NCBI RefSeq assembly: GCF_900109605.1
Contig: NZ_FOAM01000014.1
Span: forward strand, 1 to 64,000
Direction of reading: 5' to 3'
DNA length: 64,000 nucleotides
Origin: Xaviernesmea oryzae
GTDB lineage: Bacteria; Pseudomonadota; Alphaproteobacteria; Rhizobiales; Rhizobiaceae
This document shows, piece by piece, positions 25,666 through 34,659 of the stretch (position 1 is its first letter; each line of letters opens with the position of its first letter). The translations under genes and the position numbers were made by a program. The notes below the pieces were generated by a model. That model was not told where the DNA came from, did not search any database, and worked only from the letters and a program-made list of their open reading frames with translations.

Positions 25666-26721
25666 TTAGCCGCGCCCGTAGACCCTGTCGAGGACATCGG
25701 TGACGTCGGCCAGATGTTCGGATTCCGGGTCGAAGCGGTTGCTGGTCGCCAGTTGCTCGGCCCAGCGCGCCGCCATGCGGCCACCCCAGGCATCCGGCGG
25801 ATCGATCAGCCGTTCCGTTCGCGTTCCGTGGAAGAGATCGGCGGTGAAATCGTAGAAGGACCCGCCGGCATTGCGAAAGGCTGCGCCGCCTTGCGTACCG
25901 TAGATCTTCGCCTCGATCACCGCGTCCTGCCCGGCCTGAAGTTTCCATGAGCAGGCCAGCCGAATGACGGGACCATCCTTGATCCGAATGGTCGCCAGCG
26001 CGAAATCCTCGACCTCGGCGCTTTCGGCCGCGATCGGCCGCCCGCCGGCGAAGAGCTGTCCCTCGACTGCCTCGATCTGTGGAAAATCCAAGGCCCACAA
26101 GGCCATGTCGACCATGTGCACGCCGAGATCCATCACGCAGCCGCCGCCCGACAGCATCTTGTCGTAAAACCAGGGTTTGTCCGGCCCATAGGCATTGTGG
26201 AACGTCAGGTCGATCGAGAAGATCCGACCAAGGTCTCCTTTGCGCACCAGCGCACGGACGGCCTTCACCGCTTCCACCTCGCGATAAGAGAGATCGACGC
26301 CGATGAGCCGGTCGGCCTCGCGGGCAGCATCGAGAACCGCCTGCACCTCCGCCTTCGACCGGCCAAGCGGCTTTTGACAGAACACCGCCACGCCTCGTTT
26401 GAGCGCGGCAATGCTTTGCGCTGCATGCAGCGCGCTGGGGCTGGCGATGACAAGACCGTCGAGATCCTGCGCCAACAGGTCTTCCAGCGAGGCGGCGGCC
26501 TGCGCGCCCGGCGCCAGTGCCAAAGCTTCGTCCCGCATCGCCTGCGAGGGATCGGCAATGGCGGCGATTTCGGCCATTCCCGTCGCGACGATGGCCTCCA
26601 TGCGGTTACGGCCGATCCAGCCGACGCCGAGAAAGCCGAGGCGGGGACGGCGTTGCGTCGATGGCCGTTCGGCCTGCTTCAACGCGGCAGCCGTGGATAT
26701 GGCGGCAAAGGACTGGCTCAT
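25666..26721 (-). CDS. Gfo/Idh/MocA-family oxidoreductase
   Basis: A 351-aa NAD(P)-dependent sugar or inositol oxidoreductase. The Rossmann motif GFLGVGWIGRNRM lies at residues 29-41, and the family motif with its catalytic lysine is VFCQKPLGRS at about 112-121. The C-terminal beta-sheet domain has the SGGGCVMDLGVHMVDMALW segment with the conserved DxGxH. Its ATG overlaps the TGA of the preceding dehydrogenase (ATGA), so the two are coupled and probably act in one pathway. They diverge from the glycan gene cluster, suggesting a role in making or using the same sugar. Confidence 0.87.
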   Translation of the reverse strand: MSQSFAAISTAAALKQAERPSTQRRPRLGFLGVGWIGRNRMEAIVATGMAEIAAIADPSQAMRDEALALAPGAQAAASLEDLLAQDLDGLVIASPSALHAAQSIAALKRGVAVFCQKPLGRSKAEVQAVLDAAREADRLIGVDLSYREVEAVKAVRALVRKGDLGRIFSIDLTFHNAYGPDKPWFYDKMLSGGGCVMDLGVHMVDMALWALDFPQIEAVEGQLFAGGRPIAAESAEVEDFALATIRIKDGPVIRLACSWKLQAGQDAVIEAKIYGTQGGAAFRNAGGSFYDFTADLFHGTRTERLIDPPDAWGGRMAARWAEQLATSNRFDPESEHLADVTDVLDRVYGRG

Positions 26722-27728
26722 CGCACATCCTCCATCATGATCAGCGCCTTCATGAACCCATCCGGCCGGTCGCGCGTGGCGTCGAGCGCTTGGTCGAGTT
26801 CGCTCAGCGCGTAGCGATGGGTGTAGAGCGCGTCCGGCTTCAGGCGGCCATCGACCACGGCATCGACGGCGGCCCGCATGCCTTGCAAGTAGATTTTCGG
26901 ATCGCGCTCATGGGCATTGATCACGTCCAGGCCGCGCCAGTTCCACATCTGCATGTTCACCTGTCGCGCGCCATCCTGATGATAGCCGGCAATGACGAGC
27001 CGGCCCCGTTCGCGGGTGAGTTCGGCCGCAAGATCGAGCGGCCACTGGCTGCCGACGGCTTCGATCACGACATCGCAGAATTGTCCTTCGGTCAGCCGCC
27101 TGACCTCCTCGATGATCTCCCAGTGATCGATCATCGCAATGGTCTCTGCCGCTCCGGCCTGTCGGGCCAGATCCAGTGCGAAGGCACGCCTGCCGATGGC
27201 GATGACCCGCGCGCCGGCCGCTGTAGCCAGCTGGGTCAGGAGCGCGCCGAGAAAGCCGATGCCGATTATCGCGACGGTGTCGCCGCCCTTTATGCCGCTG
27301 CGGGCGAAGATGTTCATGGCGCAGCCAAGCGGCTCGGCCGGGAAGGGGCGGTCGGCGAGAGCGTCCGGCAGAACGACCACGGCCTCGGCATCGGCAAGAT
27401 CATGGGTGGCATAGGCGTGATAGCTGAGCGCGCCGACGCGGTCGCCGATCGCAATGCCTTCGACGCCGGGGCCAACGGCCTCCACCATGCCCCAGCCTTC
27501 ATGGCCGAGACCGCCTGGCTCCGTCGGGAAGGTCATCCAGTCCGGTCCGGACCAGGGTGTGAGGTTGGAAGCGCATACGCCGCAGCCTTCCAGGCGGATG
27601 CGAACCTGACCGGGGCCGGGCTCCGCCACCGCGCCATCGTGGATCTCGACGCGGCCGGGCGCTGTGACCACGGCCGCCTGAATCACGCGCTGCTCCGTCC
27701 TCTGCTCCTTGAAGGTGGCGATGGTCAT
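26718..27728 (-). CDS. Zinc-type MDR alcohol / sugar dehydrogenase
   Basis: A 336-aa medium-chain dehydrogenase. The catalytic zinc site is suggested by GCGVCASNLTPW (Cys) and GLGHEGWG (His-Glu). The four-cysteine structural zinc lobe is missing, unlike classical alcohol dehydrogenases. The NAD-binding motif IIGIGFLGALLTQLA is at about residue 170. ATG 27728 has AAGGAG upstream. It is the first gene of a two-gene operon with the Gfo/Idh/MocA gene, a pairing also seen in sugar-modifying loci. Confidence 0.87.
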   Translation of the reverse strand: MTIATFKEQRTEQRVIQAAVVTAPGRVEIHDGAVAEPGPGQVRIRLEGCGVCASNLTPWSGPDWMTFPTEPGGLGHEGWGMVEAVGPGVEGIAIGDRVGALSYHAYATHDLADAEAVVVLPDALADRPFPAEPLGCAMNIFARSGIKGGDTVAIIGIGFLGALLTQLATAAGARVIAIGRRAFALDLARQAGAAETIAMIDHWEIIEEVRRLTEGQFCDVVIEAVGSQWPLDLAAELTRERGRLVIAGYHQDGARQVNMQMWNWRGLDVINAHERDPKIYLQGMRAAVDAVVDGRLKPDALYTHRYALSELDQALDATRDRPDGFMKALIMMEDVR

Positions 27729-28083
27729 GGCGGCGGTCTCCTTGGTCTTCGAATTCCGGAAATGTCTGGCTTGCCGCAGGCCCCAAGCGAGGCCAGCGCT
27801 CCTCGGCGCATGGATGGCTGCCTGCTGAGTTGCTTGCGGGTCGGATGCGCCTAACTGTCGTCGGAAGAAGGAGTTGCAGAAGAAGAACAAGAAGTTGATC
27901 TTTTCTGACATCTGCGCAATTGCGCTTTATAGGGAGATCCTAAATTCTATTATCTTTTATGGCGAAGAGCGAATAATGGGTAGTTGATGATGAGGAGGAA
28001 AAAGATGTTCTAGATGAAGGAACTTTGGTGAGATCGCCTTGTTGGAGTGCCCGTTGTTATACTTTATGAGCACCGGGTGATCC
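27729..28083. promoter_or_regulatory. AT-rich divergent promoter region of the glycan cluster
   Basis: 355 nt between divergently transcribed dehydrogenase and epimerase operons. Positions 27880-28060 are distinctly AT-rich and probably contain the promoters. GAGGAGGA at 27992-27999 precedes a minute frame ATG-TTC-TAG (28005-28013), which is directly followed by a five-codon frame (28014-28031, MKELW). No ordinary gene is present. Confidence 0.45.
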
Positions 28084-29190
28084 ATGTCAAAGATTCTTGT
28101 TACCGGAGGCTGCGGCTTTATTGGCCGTCATGTCGCGGAGGAACTGCTCGATCATGGCTATGAGGTCCGCATCCTCGATGCGATGATCGATCAGGTCCAT
28201 GGCGATGCCGAAGCCGAGCTTCCCGAGGCCGCCGAGATCGTCCGGGCCGATGTGCGCGACAAGTCCGCCGTTTCGACAGCGCTTGATGGCGTGGATGCCG
28301 TGGTCCATCTGGCGGCAGAGGTCGGCGTCGGTCAGTCCATGTACGAAATCGCCCGCTATGTCGGTGGCAATGATCTCGGCACGGCTGTGCTTCTGGAAGC
28401 CATGATCGATCGGCCGATCCGGCGCATCGTCGTCGCCTCCTCGATGAGCGTCTATGGCGAAGGTCTCTATACCGGGCCGGATGGCAGGCGCTTTGGCGCT
28501 GTGCGTCGCCGGTCGAGCGAGATCAAGGCCGGCCGCTGGAATCCGGAAGGCCCCGATGGTGAGGTGCTGACGCCTGTGGCGACCGACGAGGAGAAGCCCG
28601 TCGATCTCGCTTCGATCTACGCGCTGACCAAATATGCCCAGGAAAAACAGGTTCTGATCTTCGGCGAGGCCTATGGCGTCGAAGCCGTAGCGCTCAGGCT
28701 CTTCAATGTTTTCGGTGCCGGCCAGGCGCTCTCCAATCCTTATACCGGCGTTCTCGCCAATTTCGCCTCGCGGATCGCCAATGGCCAGCCGCCGACGATC
28801 TTCGAGGATGGCGAACAGCGGCGGGACTTCGTCCATGTCCGCGATGTCGCGCGCGCCTTCCGTCTGGCGCTGGAGCAGCCGCATGCCGGCGGCCACGTCA
28901 TCAATATCGGCAGCGGCCAGGCCTATACGATCGCCGAGGTTGCCCGCCTTCTGGCCGATGCGATGGGCGTGCCGGAAATCGCGCCGGAAATTCTTGGCAA
29001 GGCACGCTCGGGCGATATCCGCAACTGCTTCGCCGATATCGGCAAGGCGCATGATCTGTTGGGCTTCGAGCCGCAACATCGTTTGGAAAACAGCCTCGGC
29101 CCCTTCGCCGAGTGGGTGCGCGCGTCCGGCGCCATCGACCGGGGCGCTGAGATGCGCCGGCAGCTGGAAGAAAGGGGGCTTGTCTCGTGA
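28084..29190 (+). CDS. NAD-dependent nucleotide-sugar epimerase (extended SDR)
   Basis: A 368-aa extended short-chain dehydrogenase. The NAD motif GGCGFIGRHVAEEL is near the N-terminus, AAEVGVGQSMYE is a substrate-site segment, and the catalytic pair is YALTK (about residue 180) with SSMSVYGEG before it. The insert around RRRSSEIKAGRWNPEGP resembles dTDP-L-rhamnose 4-epimerase-like and UDP-sugar 4-epimerase-like proteins. It leads the glycosylation operon and overlaps the next gene by 4 nt (GTGA). The exact nucleotide sugar is not predictable. Confidence 0.87.
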   Translation: MSKILVTGGCGFIGRHVAEELLDHGYEVRILDAMIDQVHGDAEAELPEAAEIVRADVRDKSAVSTALDGVDAVVHLAAEVGVGQSMYEIARYVGGNDLGTAVLLEAMIDRPIRRIVVASSMSVYGEGLYTGPDGRRFGAVRRRSSEIKAGRWNPEGPDGEVLTPVATDEEKPVDLASIYALTKYAQEKQVLIFGEAYGVEAVALRLFNVFGAGQALSNPYTGVLANFASRIANGQPPTIFEDGEQRRDFVHVRDVARAFRLALEQPHAGGHVINIGSGQAYTIAEVARLLADAMGVPEIAPEILGKARSGDIRNCFADIGKAHDLLGFEPQHRLENSLGPFAEWVRASGAIDRGAEMRRQLEERGLVS

Positions 29191-31214
29191 ACGATGCCAG
29201 CTCCAGGCTTTCCAGCCGGCCTTATGGCTTTGTCGAATGGTTTCGCCCCGGCGAATACGAGCGCGCCCAAACCGTGCTGCCGCAACTGCGCGCTGCCGGC
29301 GCCAGCTTTTTGCGCACCCATCTTTCCTGGGCGGAATATCTGGCGGATGGCGGCGAGGCCTGGTTCGACTGGCTGATCCCGCAGCTCGGCCGCGATTTCG
29401 ATCTGCTGCCCTGCATCCACTACACGCCGCCATCGCTCTCGCGCAATGGACGCTCCTCCGGCGCGCCGCACGTGCTGAAGGATTACGCCGATTTCGTCGA
29501 TCATGTGCTCACGCGCTATGGCGAGCATTTCACCCATATCGAACTCTGGAACGAACCCAATAATCTGCTCGACTGGGATTGGCGGGCCGATCAGGATTTC
29601 GCGCTCTTCTGCGAGATGGTCGGCGGCGCGGCCTATTGGGCCGGCGAGCGCGGCTGGAAGCCGGTGCTGGGCGGCCCTTGCCCGTTCGATCCCTATTGGC
29701 TGAACCTGATGGGCGAGCGCGGCGTGCTGCAGGTGGTCGATGCCGTCGGTTTTCATGGTTTCCCCGGCACCTGGGACAGCGAAGCTGGCACCTGGGGCGG
29801 ATGGGACCTGCATCTGGGCGAAATGCGCACGATCCTCGACCGCTACAATCCGCAGTCGGAAATCTGGATCACCGAAACAGGCTATTCCACCTGGCGCAAT
29901 GACGAGGTCGAGCAGGCGCGGCGCTTCATGAAAGCGCTGAGCGTGCCGGCCGACCGGATGTATTGGTATGCCTGGCGCGATATTCCGCGCGATGTGCCGG
30001 TGCAGGAGGGGCTATGGTTCGACCCACGCCACTATCACTTGGGCGCCGTCGATGCCAATGACCAGCCGAAGCTCCTGGCCCGGCTCCTGACGGAAGGCGG
30101 TGTGGAGAAGCTGGAGGCGGTGACCAAGCTCGCTGCCCCCGTGCTGACCGGCCAGGCCAAGCCTGTTGTCATCATCGGCGGCTCCGGCTTTATCGGCTCC
30201 AATCTGGCGGAAAGCTTCCTGGCTGAGGGCGAGGATGTGGTCGTGCTCGACAATCTGAGCCGCGCCGGCGTCGATCAGAATCTCCATTGGCTGATGGATC
30301 GGCATGGGCCGCATGTTCACCCCGTTCTCGGCGATGTGCGCGATCTCCTGAGCCTGGAATCCTCGATCAAGGATGCCAAGGCGGTTTTTCACTTCGCTGC
30401 CCAGACGGCGGTGACCACCAGCCTCGTCTCGCCCATCGACGATTTCGAGGCCAATGCGCGCGGCACGCTCAATGTGCTGGAAGCCGTGCGCAAGGCGGGC
30501 CGTCAGACGCCCGTGATCTTCGCCTCGACCAACAAGGTTTACGGCGGGCTCGACGATATGGCGATGGTCGAGCATGACGACCGCTATATTCCCGGCGATG
30601 AGATCGTACGCGCTCATGGGATCGGCGAAGGCCGGCCGCTCGATTTCTGCACGCCCTATGGCTGCTCCAAGGGCGTGGCCGACCAGTATGTGCTCGACTA
30701 CGCCAAGTCCTTCGGCTTACGCACCGCCGTGCTCCGGATGAGCTGCATCTACGGTCCCCGCCAGTTCGGGACGGAGGATCAGGGCTGGGTGGCGCATTTC
30801 CTGATCAGCGCGCTGAAAGGGGCGCCGATCTCGATCTATGGCGATGGCAAGCAGGTGCGCGACATCCTCCACGTCAACGATGCCGTTGCTGCCTATCGTG
30901 CGGTGCTTTCAGGCATTGACGGCGTGAAAGGCCAGGCGTTCAACCTCGGCGGAGGCCCGATCAATTCCGTCAGCATCCAGATGGTGCTGCGCGAAATCGA
31001 GCGTCTGACCGGAAGTCCGCTCAAGCTCGAGCATGGCGCTTGGCGCGCCGGTGACCAGCTCTATTTCGTCGCCGATACCCGCAAGCTGACGGATGTGCTC
31101 GGCTGGCGGGCGCAGATGAAATGGCGCGACGGCGTGCGCGACTTGCATGACTGGCTGGTGACGAACCGCGTGTCCGGCGGCGAGCGCGCGCCTGCGATGA
31201 AGGTTCCGGCATGA
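29187..31214 (+). CDS. Fusion: clan GH-A-like glycosidase domain + CDP-paratose-2-epimerase-like domain
   Basis: A 675-aa two-domain protein. Residues 1-about 315 form a TIM-barrel glycosidase-like domain with the clan GH-A acid/base in ELWNEPNN (Glu123) and a probable nucleophile in WITETGYST (Glu230), similar to beta-xylosidase or cellulase folds (GH39/GH5-like). Residues about 326-660 are an extended SDR with GGSGFIGSNL (331-340), ASTNKVYGG and the catalytic pair YGCSK (Tyr491, Lys495), resembling CDP-paratose 2-epimerase. No signal peptide is present, so the glycosidase half is cytoplasmic. The GTG start at 29187 overlaps the upstream stop. Both active sites look intact. Confidence 0.85.
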   Translation: MNDASSRLSSRPYGFVEWFRPGEYERAQTVLPQLRAAGASFLRTHLSWAEYLADGGEAWFDWLIPQLGRDFDLLPCIHYTPPSLSRNGRSSGAPHVLKDYADFVDHVLTRYGEHFTHIELWNEPNNLLDWDWRADQDFALFCEMVGGAAYWAGERGWKPVLGGPCPFDPYWLNLMGERGVLQVVDAVGFHGFPGTWDSEAGTWGGWDLHLGEMRTILDRYNPQSEIWITETGYSTWRNDEVEQARRFMKALSVPADRMYWYAWRDIPRDVPVQEGLWFDPRHYHLGAVDANDQPKLLARLLTEGGVEKLEAVTKLAAPVLTGQAKPVVIIGGSGFIGSNLAESFLAEGEDVVVLDNLSRAGVDQNLHWLMDRHGPHVHPVLGDVRDLLSLESSIKDAKAVFHFAAQTAVTTSLVSPIDDFEANARGTLNVLEAVRKAGRQTPVIFASTNKVYGGLDDMAMVEHDDRYIPGDEIVRAHGIGEGRPLDFCTPYGCSKGVADQYVLDYAKSFGLRTAVLRMSCIYGPRQFGTEDQGWVAHFLISALKGAPISIYGDGKQVRDILHVNDAVAAYRAVLSGIDGVKGQAFNLGGGPINSVSIQMVLREIERLTGSPLKLEHGAWRAGDQLYFVADTRKLTDVLGWRAQMKWRDGVRDLHDWLVTNRVSGGERAPAMKVPA

Positions 31215-32407
31215 GCGCCGCCGGCGCCCGCCCGCTCAGGCTGCTGATGACGCTCGACGCGGTCGGCGGCGTCTGGCGCTATGCAATGGATCTGGCGAGC
31301 GAACTCAAGGTCCAAGGCGTAGCCACCGTCTTCGTCGGCTTCGGCCCCCCGCCAGGCGGGAGCGAGCGGCGGCAGGCCCAGGCGATCGGCGAGCTGGTCT
31401 GGCTTGACGAATCGCTCGACTGGCTGTGCGAAGGGCCGCAGGCCCTGTCGGGCGTCGGTCCGGCCCTGTCACGCCTGGCGGAGATCCACAATGTCGATGT
31501 CCTTCACCTGAACCTGCCCACCCAGGCCGTCGGGCTCGATACCGCGCGGCCCGTGCTCGTGGTCTCGCACTCCTGCGTGCCGACCTGGTTTGCCGCCGTA
31601 CGCGGCAGCGGCCCGCCTCAGGGTTGGGACTGGCATGTCGCGATGAACCGTGAAGGCCTGCTCCGTGCGGATGCGGTGGTCAGTCCAAGTGCATCTCATG
31701 CGCGCGCACTTGGGTTCACCTATGGGGCAGAGATCAAGGCGACGGTGGTGGAAAACGCAACGCGCCTCAACGAGACCATCCTGCCGAGAGACCAGCGTGT
31801 CTTTGCGGCCGGCCGCTGGTGGGATGAGGGCAAGAACGGCGCCATGCTCGACGAGGCCGCCGCCATGGCGCTCTGGAGCGTGGAAATGGCCGGGCCTCTC
31901 ACCGGACCGAATGGCCAGAGCCTGACGCTCTCCCATGCAAAGGGCCTCGGCGTCCTGCCGCATTGCGGTGCCATGGCCCGGCTTGCCTCCGCCGGCATCG
32001 TCGCGTCCCCCTCGCTTTACGAGCCCTTCGGTCTGGCAGCGCTCGAAGGCGCCCGTTCCGGTGCGGCGCTGGTGCTCTCCGATATACCGACCTATCGCGA
32101 GCTGTGGGATGACGCGGCGCTCTTTGCCCCGCCGGACGATCCGCAGGCTTTCGCGCGCGCCATCAACCGCCTGACCCTCGATTCCGATCTGCGCGGTGAA
32201 CTGGGCGAACGGGCGCGCCTGCGCGCGCGTCGCTTCACGCCTCAGGCGCAGGCCGATGCCATGGCCGCGCTCTATTGGCAGTTGGTTGACGCCAGAGATC
32301 CGGCGGTGCCGGCAGCCAAGCCGACAGATAGCGTCTCGTCCTCCATCATGTCTCGGGCCGGCGCCGGCGCGCGTGCCTTCCTGTCCCCAAGTTCCGCCGC
32401 GGAGTAG
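31211..32407 (+). CDS. GT4-family glycosyltransferase
   Basis: A 398-aa GT-B glycosyltransferase. The N-terminal acceptor domain starts LLMTLDAVGGVWRYAMDLA. The C-terminal donor domain has the nucleotide-sugar motif SPSLYEPFGLAALEGARSG (E-x7-E type, about residues 262-280), followed by VLSDIPTYRELWDDAALFAPP, typical of retaining GT4 enzymes. No membrane segment is seen. The ATG overlaps the previous stop (ATGA), so it is translationally coupled to the fusion protein. Sugar donor and acceptor are unknown. Confidence 0.88.
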   Translation: MSAAGARPLRLLMTLDAVGGVWRYAMDLASELKVQGVATVFVGFGPPPGGSERRQAQAIGELVWLDESLDWLCEGPQALSGVGPALSRLAEIHNVDVLHLNLPTQAVGLDTARPVLVVSHSCVPTWFAAVRGSGPPQGWDWHVAMNREGLLRADAVVSPSASHARALGFTYGAEIKATVVENATRLNETILPRDQRVFAAGRWWDEGKNGAMLDEAAAMALWSVEMAGPLTGPNGQSLTLSHAKGLGVLPHCGAMARLASAGIVASPSLYEPFGLAALEGARSGAALVLSDIPTYRELWDDAALFAPPDDPQAFARAINRLTLDSDLRGELGERARLRARRFTPQAQADAMAALYWQLVDARDPAVPAAKPTDSVSSSIMSRAGAGARAFLSPSSAAE

Positions 32408-32413
32408 TAGCCG

Positions 32414-33562
32414 ATGCGATTTCTTTTTTACACCCATTCCCTGGTGTCCGACTGGAACCATGGCAATGCCCATTTCCTGCGCGGGCTCTGCCGCGATCTG
32501 ATCCGGCGCGGCCACGGCGTCGTGGCCTTGGAGCCAGAGGACGCCTGGAGCCTGCAAAATCTTCTGGCCGATCAGGGGCAGGGCGCACTGGACAATTTTT
32601 CCCGCGCCTTTCCGATGCTCGGTTCGACCGCCCATGGCGCCGATTTCGATCACGAAGCGGCACTGGATGCGGCGGATGTGGTGATCGTCCATGAATGGAC
32701 CGATCCCGCACTCGTCGCCCGGATCGGCCGTGCCCGCCAGGCCGGCGGCCGCTTCACGCTGATCTTCCACGATACCCATCATCGCGCCGTCTCGGCCGAA
32801 GGCGAGATCGCCGGGCTCGATCTCTCCGGCTATGATCTGGTGCTCGCCTTTGGCGAAACATTGCGCCAGCGCTATCTCGACGCTGGCTGGGGTCGCTCGG
32901 TCTTTACCTGGCATGAAGCGGCCGACGACGCGCTGTTTCATCCCATGCCCGAGATCGCCAGGACGGGCGATGTGATCTGGATCGGCAATTGGGGCGATGA
33001 CGAGCGGTCTGCCGAGATCGGTTCTTTTCTGATCGAACCCGTCAGCGCATTGGGCCTTTCAGCAACCGTGCGCGGCGTGCGCTATCCGCAGGCTGCTCTC
33101 GATGCCCTCCAGGCGGCCGGCATCCAATATGGCGGCTGGATCGCCAATGCACTGGCGCCCGAGGCTTTCGCCGCGCATCGGCTGACGGTGCACATTCCGA
33201 GACGACCTTATGTGGAGAATTTGCCGGGCATTCCGACCATCCGCATGTTCGAGGCGCTCGCCTGCGGCATCCCGCTGATTTCCGCCCCCTGGGACGATTC
33301 CGAGGGGCTCTTTGCTTTCGGCCGCGATTTTCTCTTTGCTCGCGATGGCGGCGAGATGACGCGGCTGATGCGGGTTCTGTTGTCCGATCCCGACATGGCG
33401 CGGGAGCTTGCCGAGCATGGCCGACGCACCGTGCTTTCCCGCCATACCTGCCGCCACCGCGTCGACGAGCTGCTCGCCATTCTTGCCGCCCATGGCACGC
33501 GGCAGGTTCGCGACGGTCTCGCCGCTCCCGCTCCCTCTTTGTCCAAGGACGCCGCCGCATGA
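32414..33562 (+). CDS. CgeB-type glycosyltransferase (first of three)
   Basis: A 382-aa GT-B-like protein of the CgeB/DUF3880 group. The N-terminus MRFLFYTHSLVSDWNHGNAHF resembles that family. The C-terminal donor region has GIPTIRMFEALACGIPLISAPWDDSEGLF, with the R-x-F-E-A motif found in CgeB and related family 1 transferases. It starts 6 nt after the GT4 stop and overlaps the next gene by 4 nt. It differs more from the following two than they do from each other. Donor and acceptor unknown. Confidence 0.82.
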   Translation: MRFLFYTHSLVSDWNHGNAHFLRGLCRDLIRRGHGVVALEPEDAWSLQNLLADQGQGALDNFSRAFPMLGSTAHGADFDHEAALDAADVVIVHEWTDPALVARIGRARQAGGRFTLIFHDTHHRAVSAEGEIAGLDLSGYDLVLAFGETLRQRYLDAGWGRSVFTWHEAADDALFHPMPEIARTGDVIWIGNWGDDERSAEIGSFLIEPVSALGLSATVRGVRYPQAALDALQAAGIQYGGWIANALAPEAFAAHRLTVHIPRRPYVENLPGIPTIRMFEALACGIPLISAPWDDSEGLFAFGRDFLFARDGGEMTRLMRVLLSDPDMARELAEHGRRTVLSRHTCRHRVDELLAILAAHGTRQVRDGLAAPAPSLSKDAAA

Positions 33563-34659
33563 AGATCGCCTTCTACGGATCCAGCCTGACCTCCGCCTAT
33601 TGGAACGGTGCGGCGACCTATTATCGCGGGATGATCCGCGCTCTGGCGGCGCTCGGTCATCAGGTGACCTTCTATGAGCCAGACGTCTATGACCGGCAGA
33701 AGAACCGTGACATAGACCCGCCCGATTGGGCGCGGGTGGTCGTCTACGACGGCACGGTCGCCGCGCTACGCCAGGCCGCCGCCGAGGCTGTGCACGCCGA
33801 TGTGGTCGTCAAGGCCAGCGGCGTCGGCTTCGAGGACGACCTGCTCTTGGCCGAGGTCATGGCCGCCGCGCGGCCGCAGGCGCTCAGGATCTTCTGGGAT
33901 GTGGATGCGCCGGCAACCCTGGCCGAGCTGCGGGCGGCACCCGATCATCCGCTGCGCCGGGCTTTGCCGGCGCTGGACATGGTGCTGACTTATGGCGGCG
34001 GCGATCCGGTGGTCTCTGCCTATCGCGCGCTCGGTGCGCGCGCCTGCATTCCCATCTACAACGCGCTCGATCCAGAGACGCATCACCCGGTGGCGCCTGA
34101 TCTGCGCTTTGCTTGCGATCTTGGTTTCCTCGGCAATCGCCTGCCCGATCGCGAAGCGCGGGTCGAAACCTTTTTCCTGGAACCCGCGGCGCGTCTTGCC
34201 GATCAGCGCTTTATGATCGGCGGATCCGGCTGGGGCGACAAAATGATGAGCGCCAATGTCCGCGACATCGGCCATGTGCCGACGCGCGACCACAATGCCT
34301 TCAACGTCACGCCGAAGGCGGTGTTGAACATCTCCCGGGCCAGCATGGCGGAAACCGGCTTTTCCCCGGCAACCCGCGTCTTCGAGGCCGCCGGTGCCGG
34401 TGCGTGCCTGATCACCGACCATTGGGAAGGCATTCCGCTGTTTCTGGAACCGGGCCCGGAAGTGCTGGTGGCGCGGGATGGGCAGGATGTGGCCGAGATT
34501 CTGGCAGGCCTCACCAAAGACCGTGCCAAGGCCATCGGCCAGGCTGCGCTGACCCGCGTGCTCAGAGATCATACCTATGCCGATCGCGCGGCGAGACTTG
34601 ACGGAATCCTGAAGGATGCGGGCACGCTGAAGCGCAGGGCGGGGGAGCAGGCGGCATGA
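33559..34659 (+). CDS. CgeB-type glycosyltransferase (second of three)
   Basis: A 366-aa protein with the start MKIAFYGSSLTSAYWNGAAT and a C-terminal donor motif ATRVFEAAGAGACLITDHWEG followed by FLEPGPEVLVA. The length and motif order are the same as in the next gene, which points to a tandem duplication. ATGA overlaps at both ends show tight coupling. CgeB proteins were first described in Bacillus spore maturation, where they are thought to glycosylate spore surface proteins; here a surface or small-molecule acceptor is possible. Confidence 0.82.
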   Translation: MKIAFYGSSLTSAYWNGAATYYRGMIRALAALGHQVTFYEPDVYDRQKNRDIDPPDWARVVVYDGTVAALRQAAAEAVHADVVVKASGVGFEDDLLLAEVMAAARPQALRIFWDVDAPATLAELRAAPDHPLRRALPALDMVLTYGGGDPVVSAYRALGARACIPIYNALDPETHHPVAPDLRFACDLGFLGNRLPDREARVETFFLEPAARLADQRFMIGGSGWGDKMMSANVRDIGHVPTRDHNAFNVTPKAVLNISRASMAETGFSPATRVFEAAGAGACLITDHWEGIPLFLEPGPEVLVARDGQDVAEILAGLTKDRAKAIGQAALTRVLRDHTYADRAARLDGILKDAGTLKRRAGEQAA

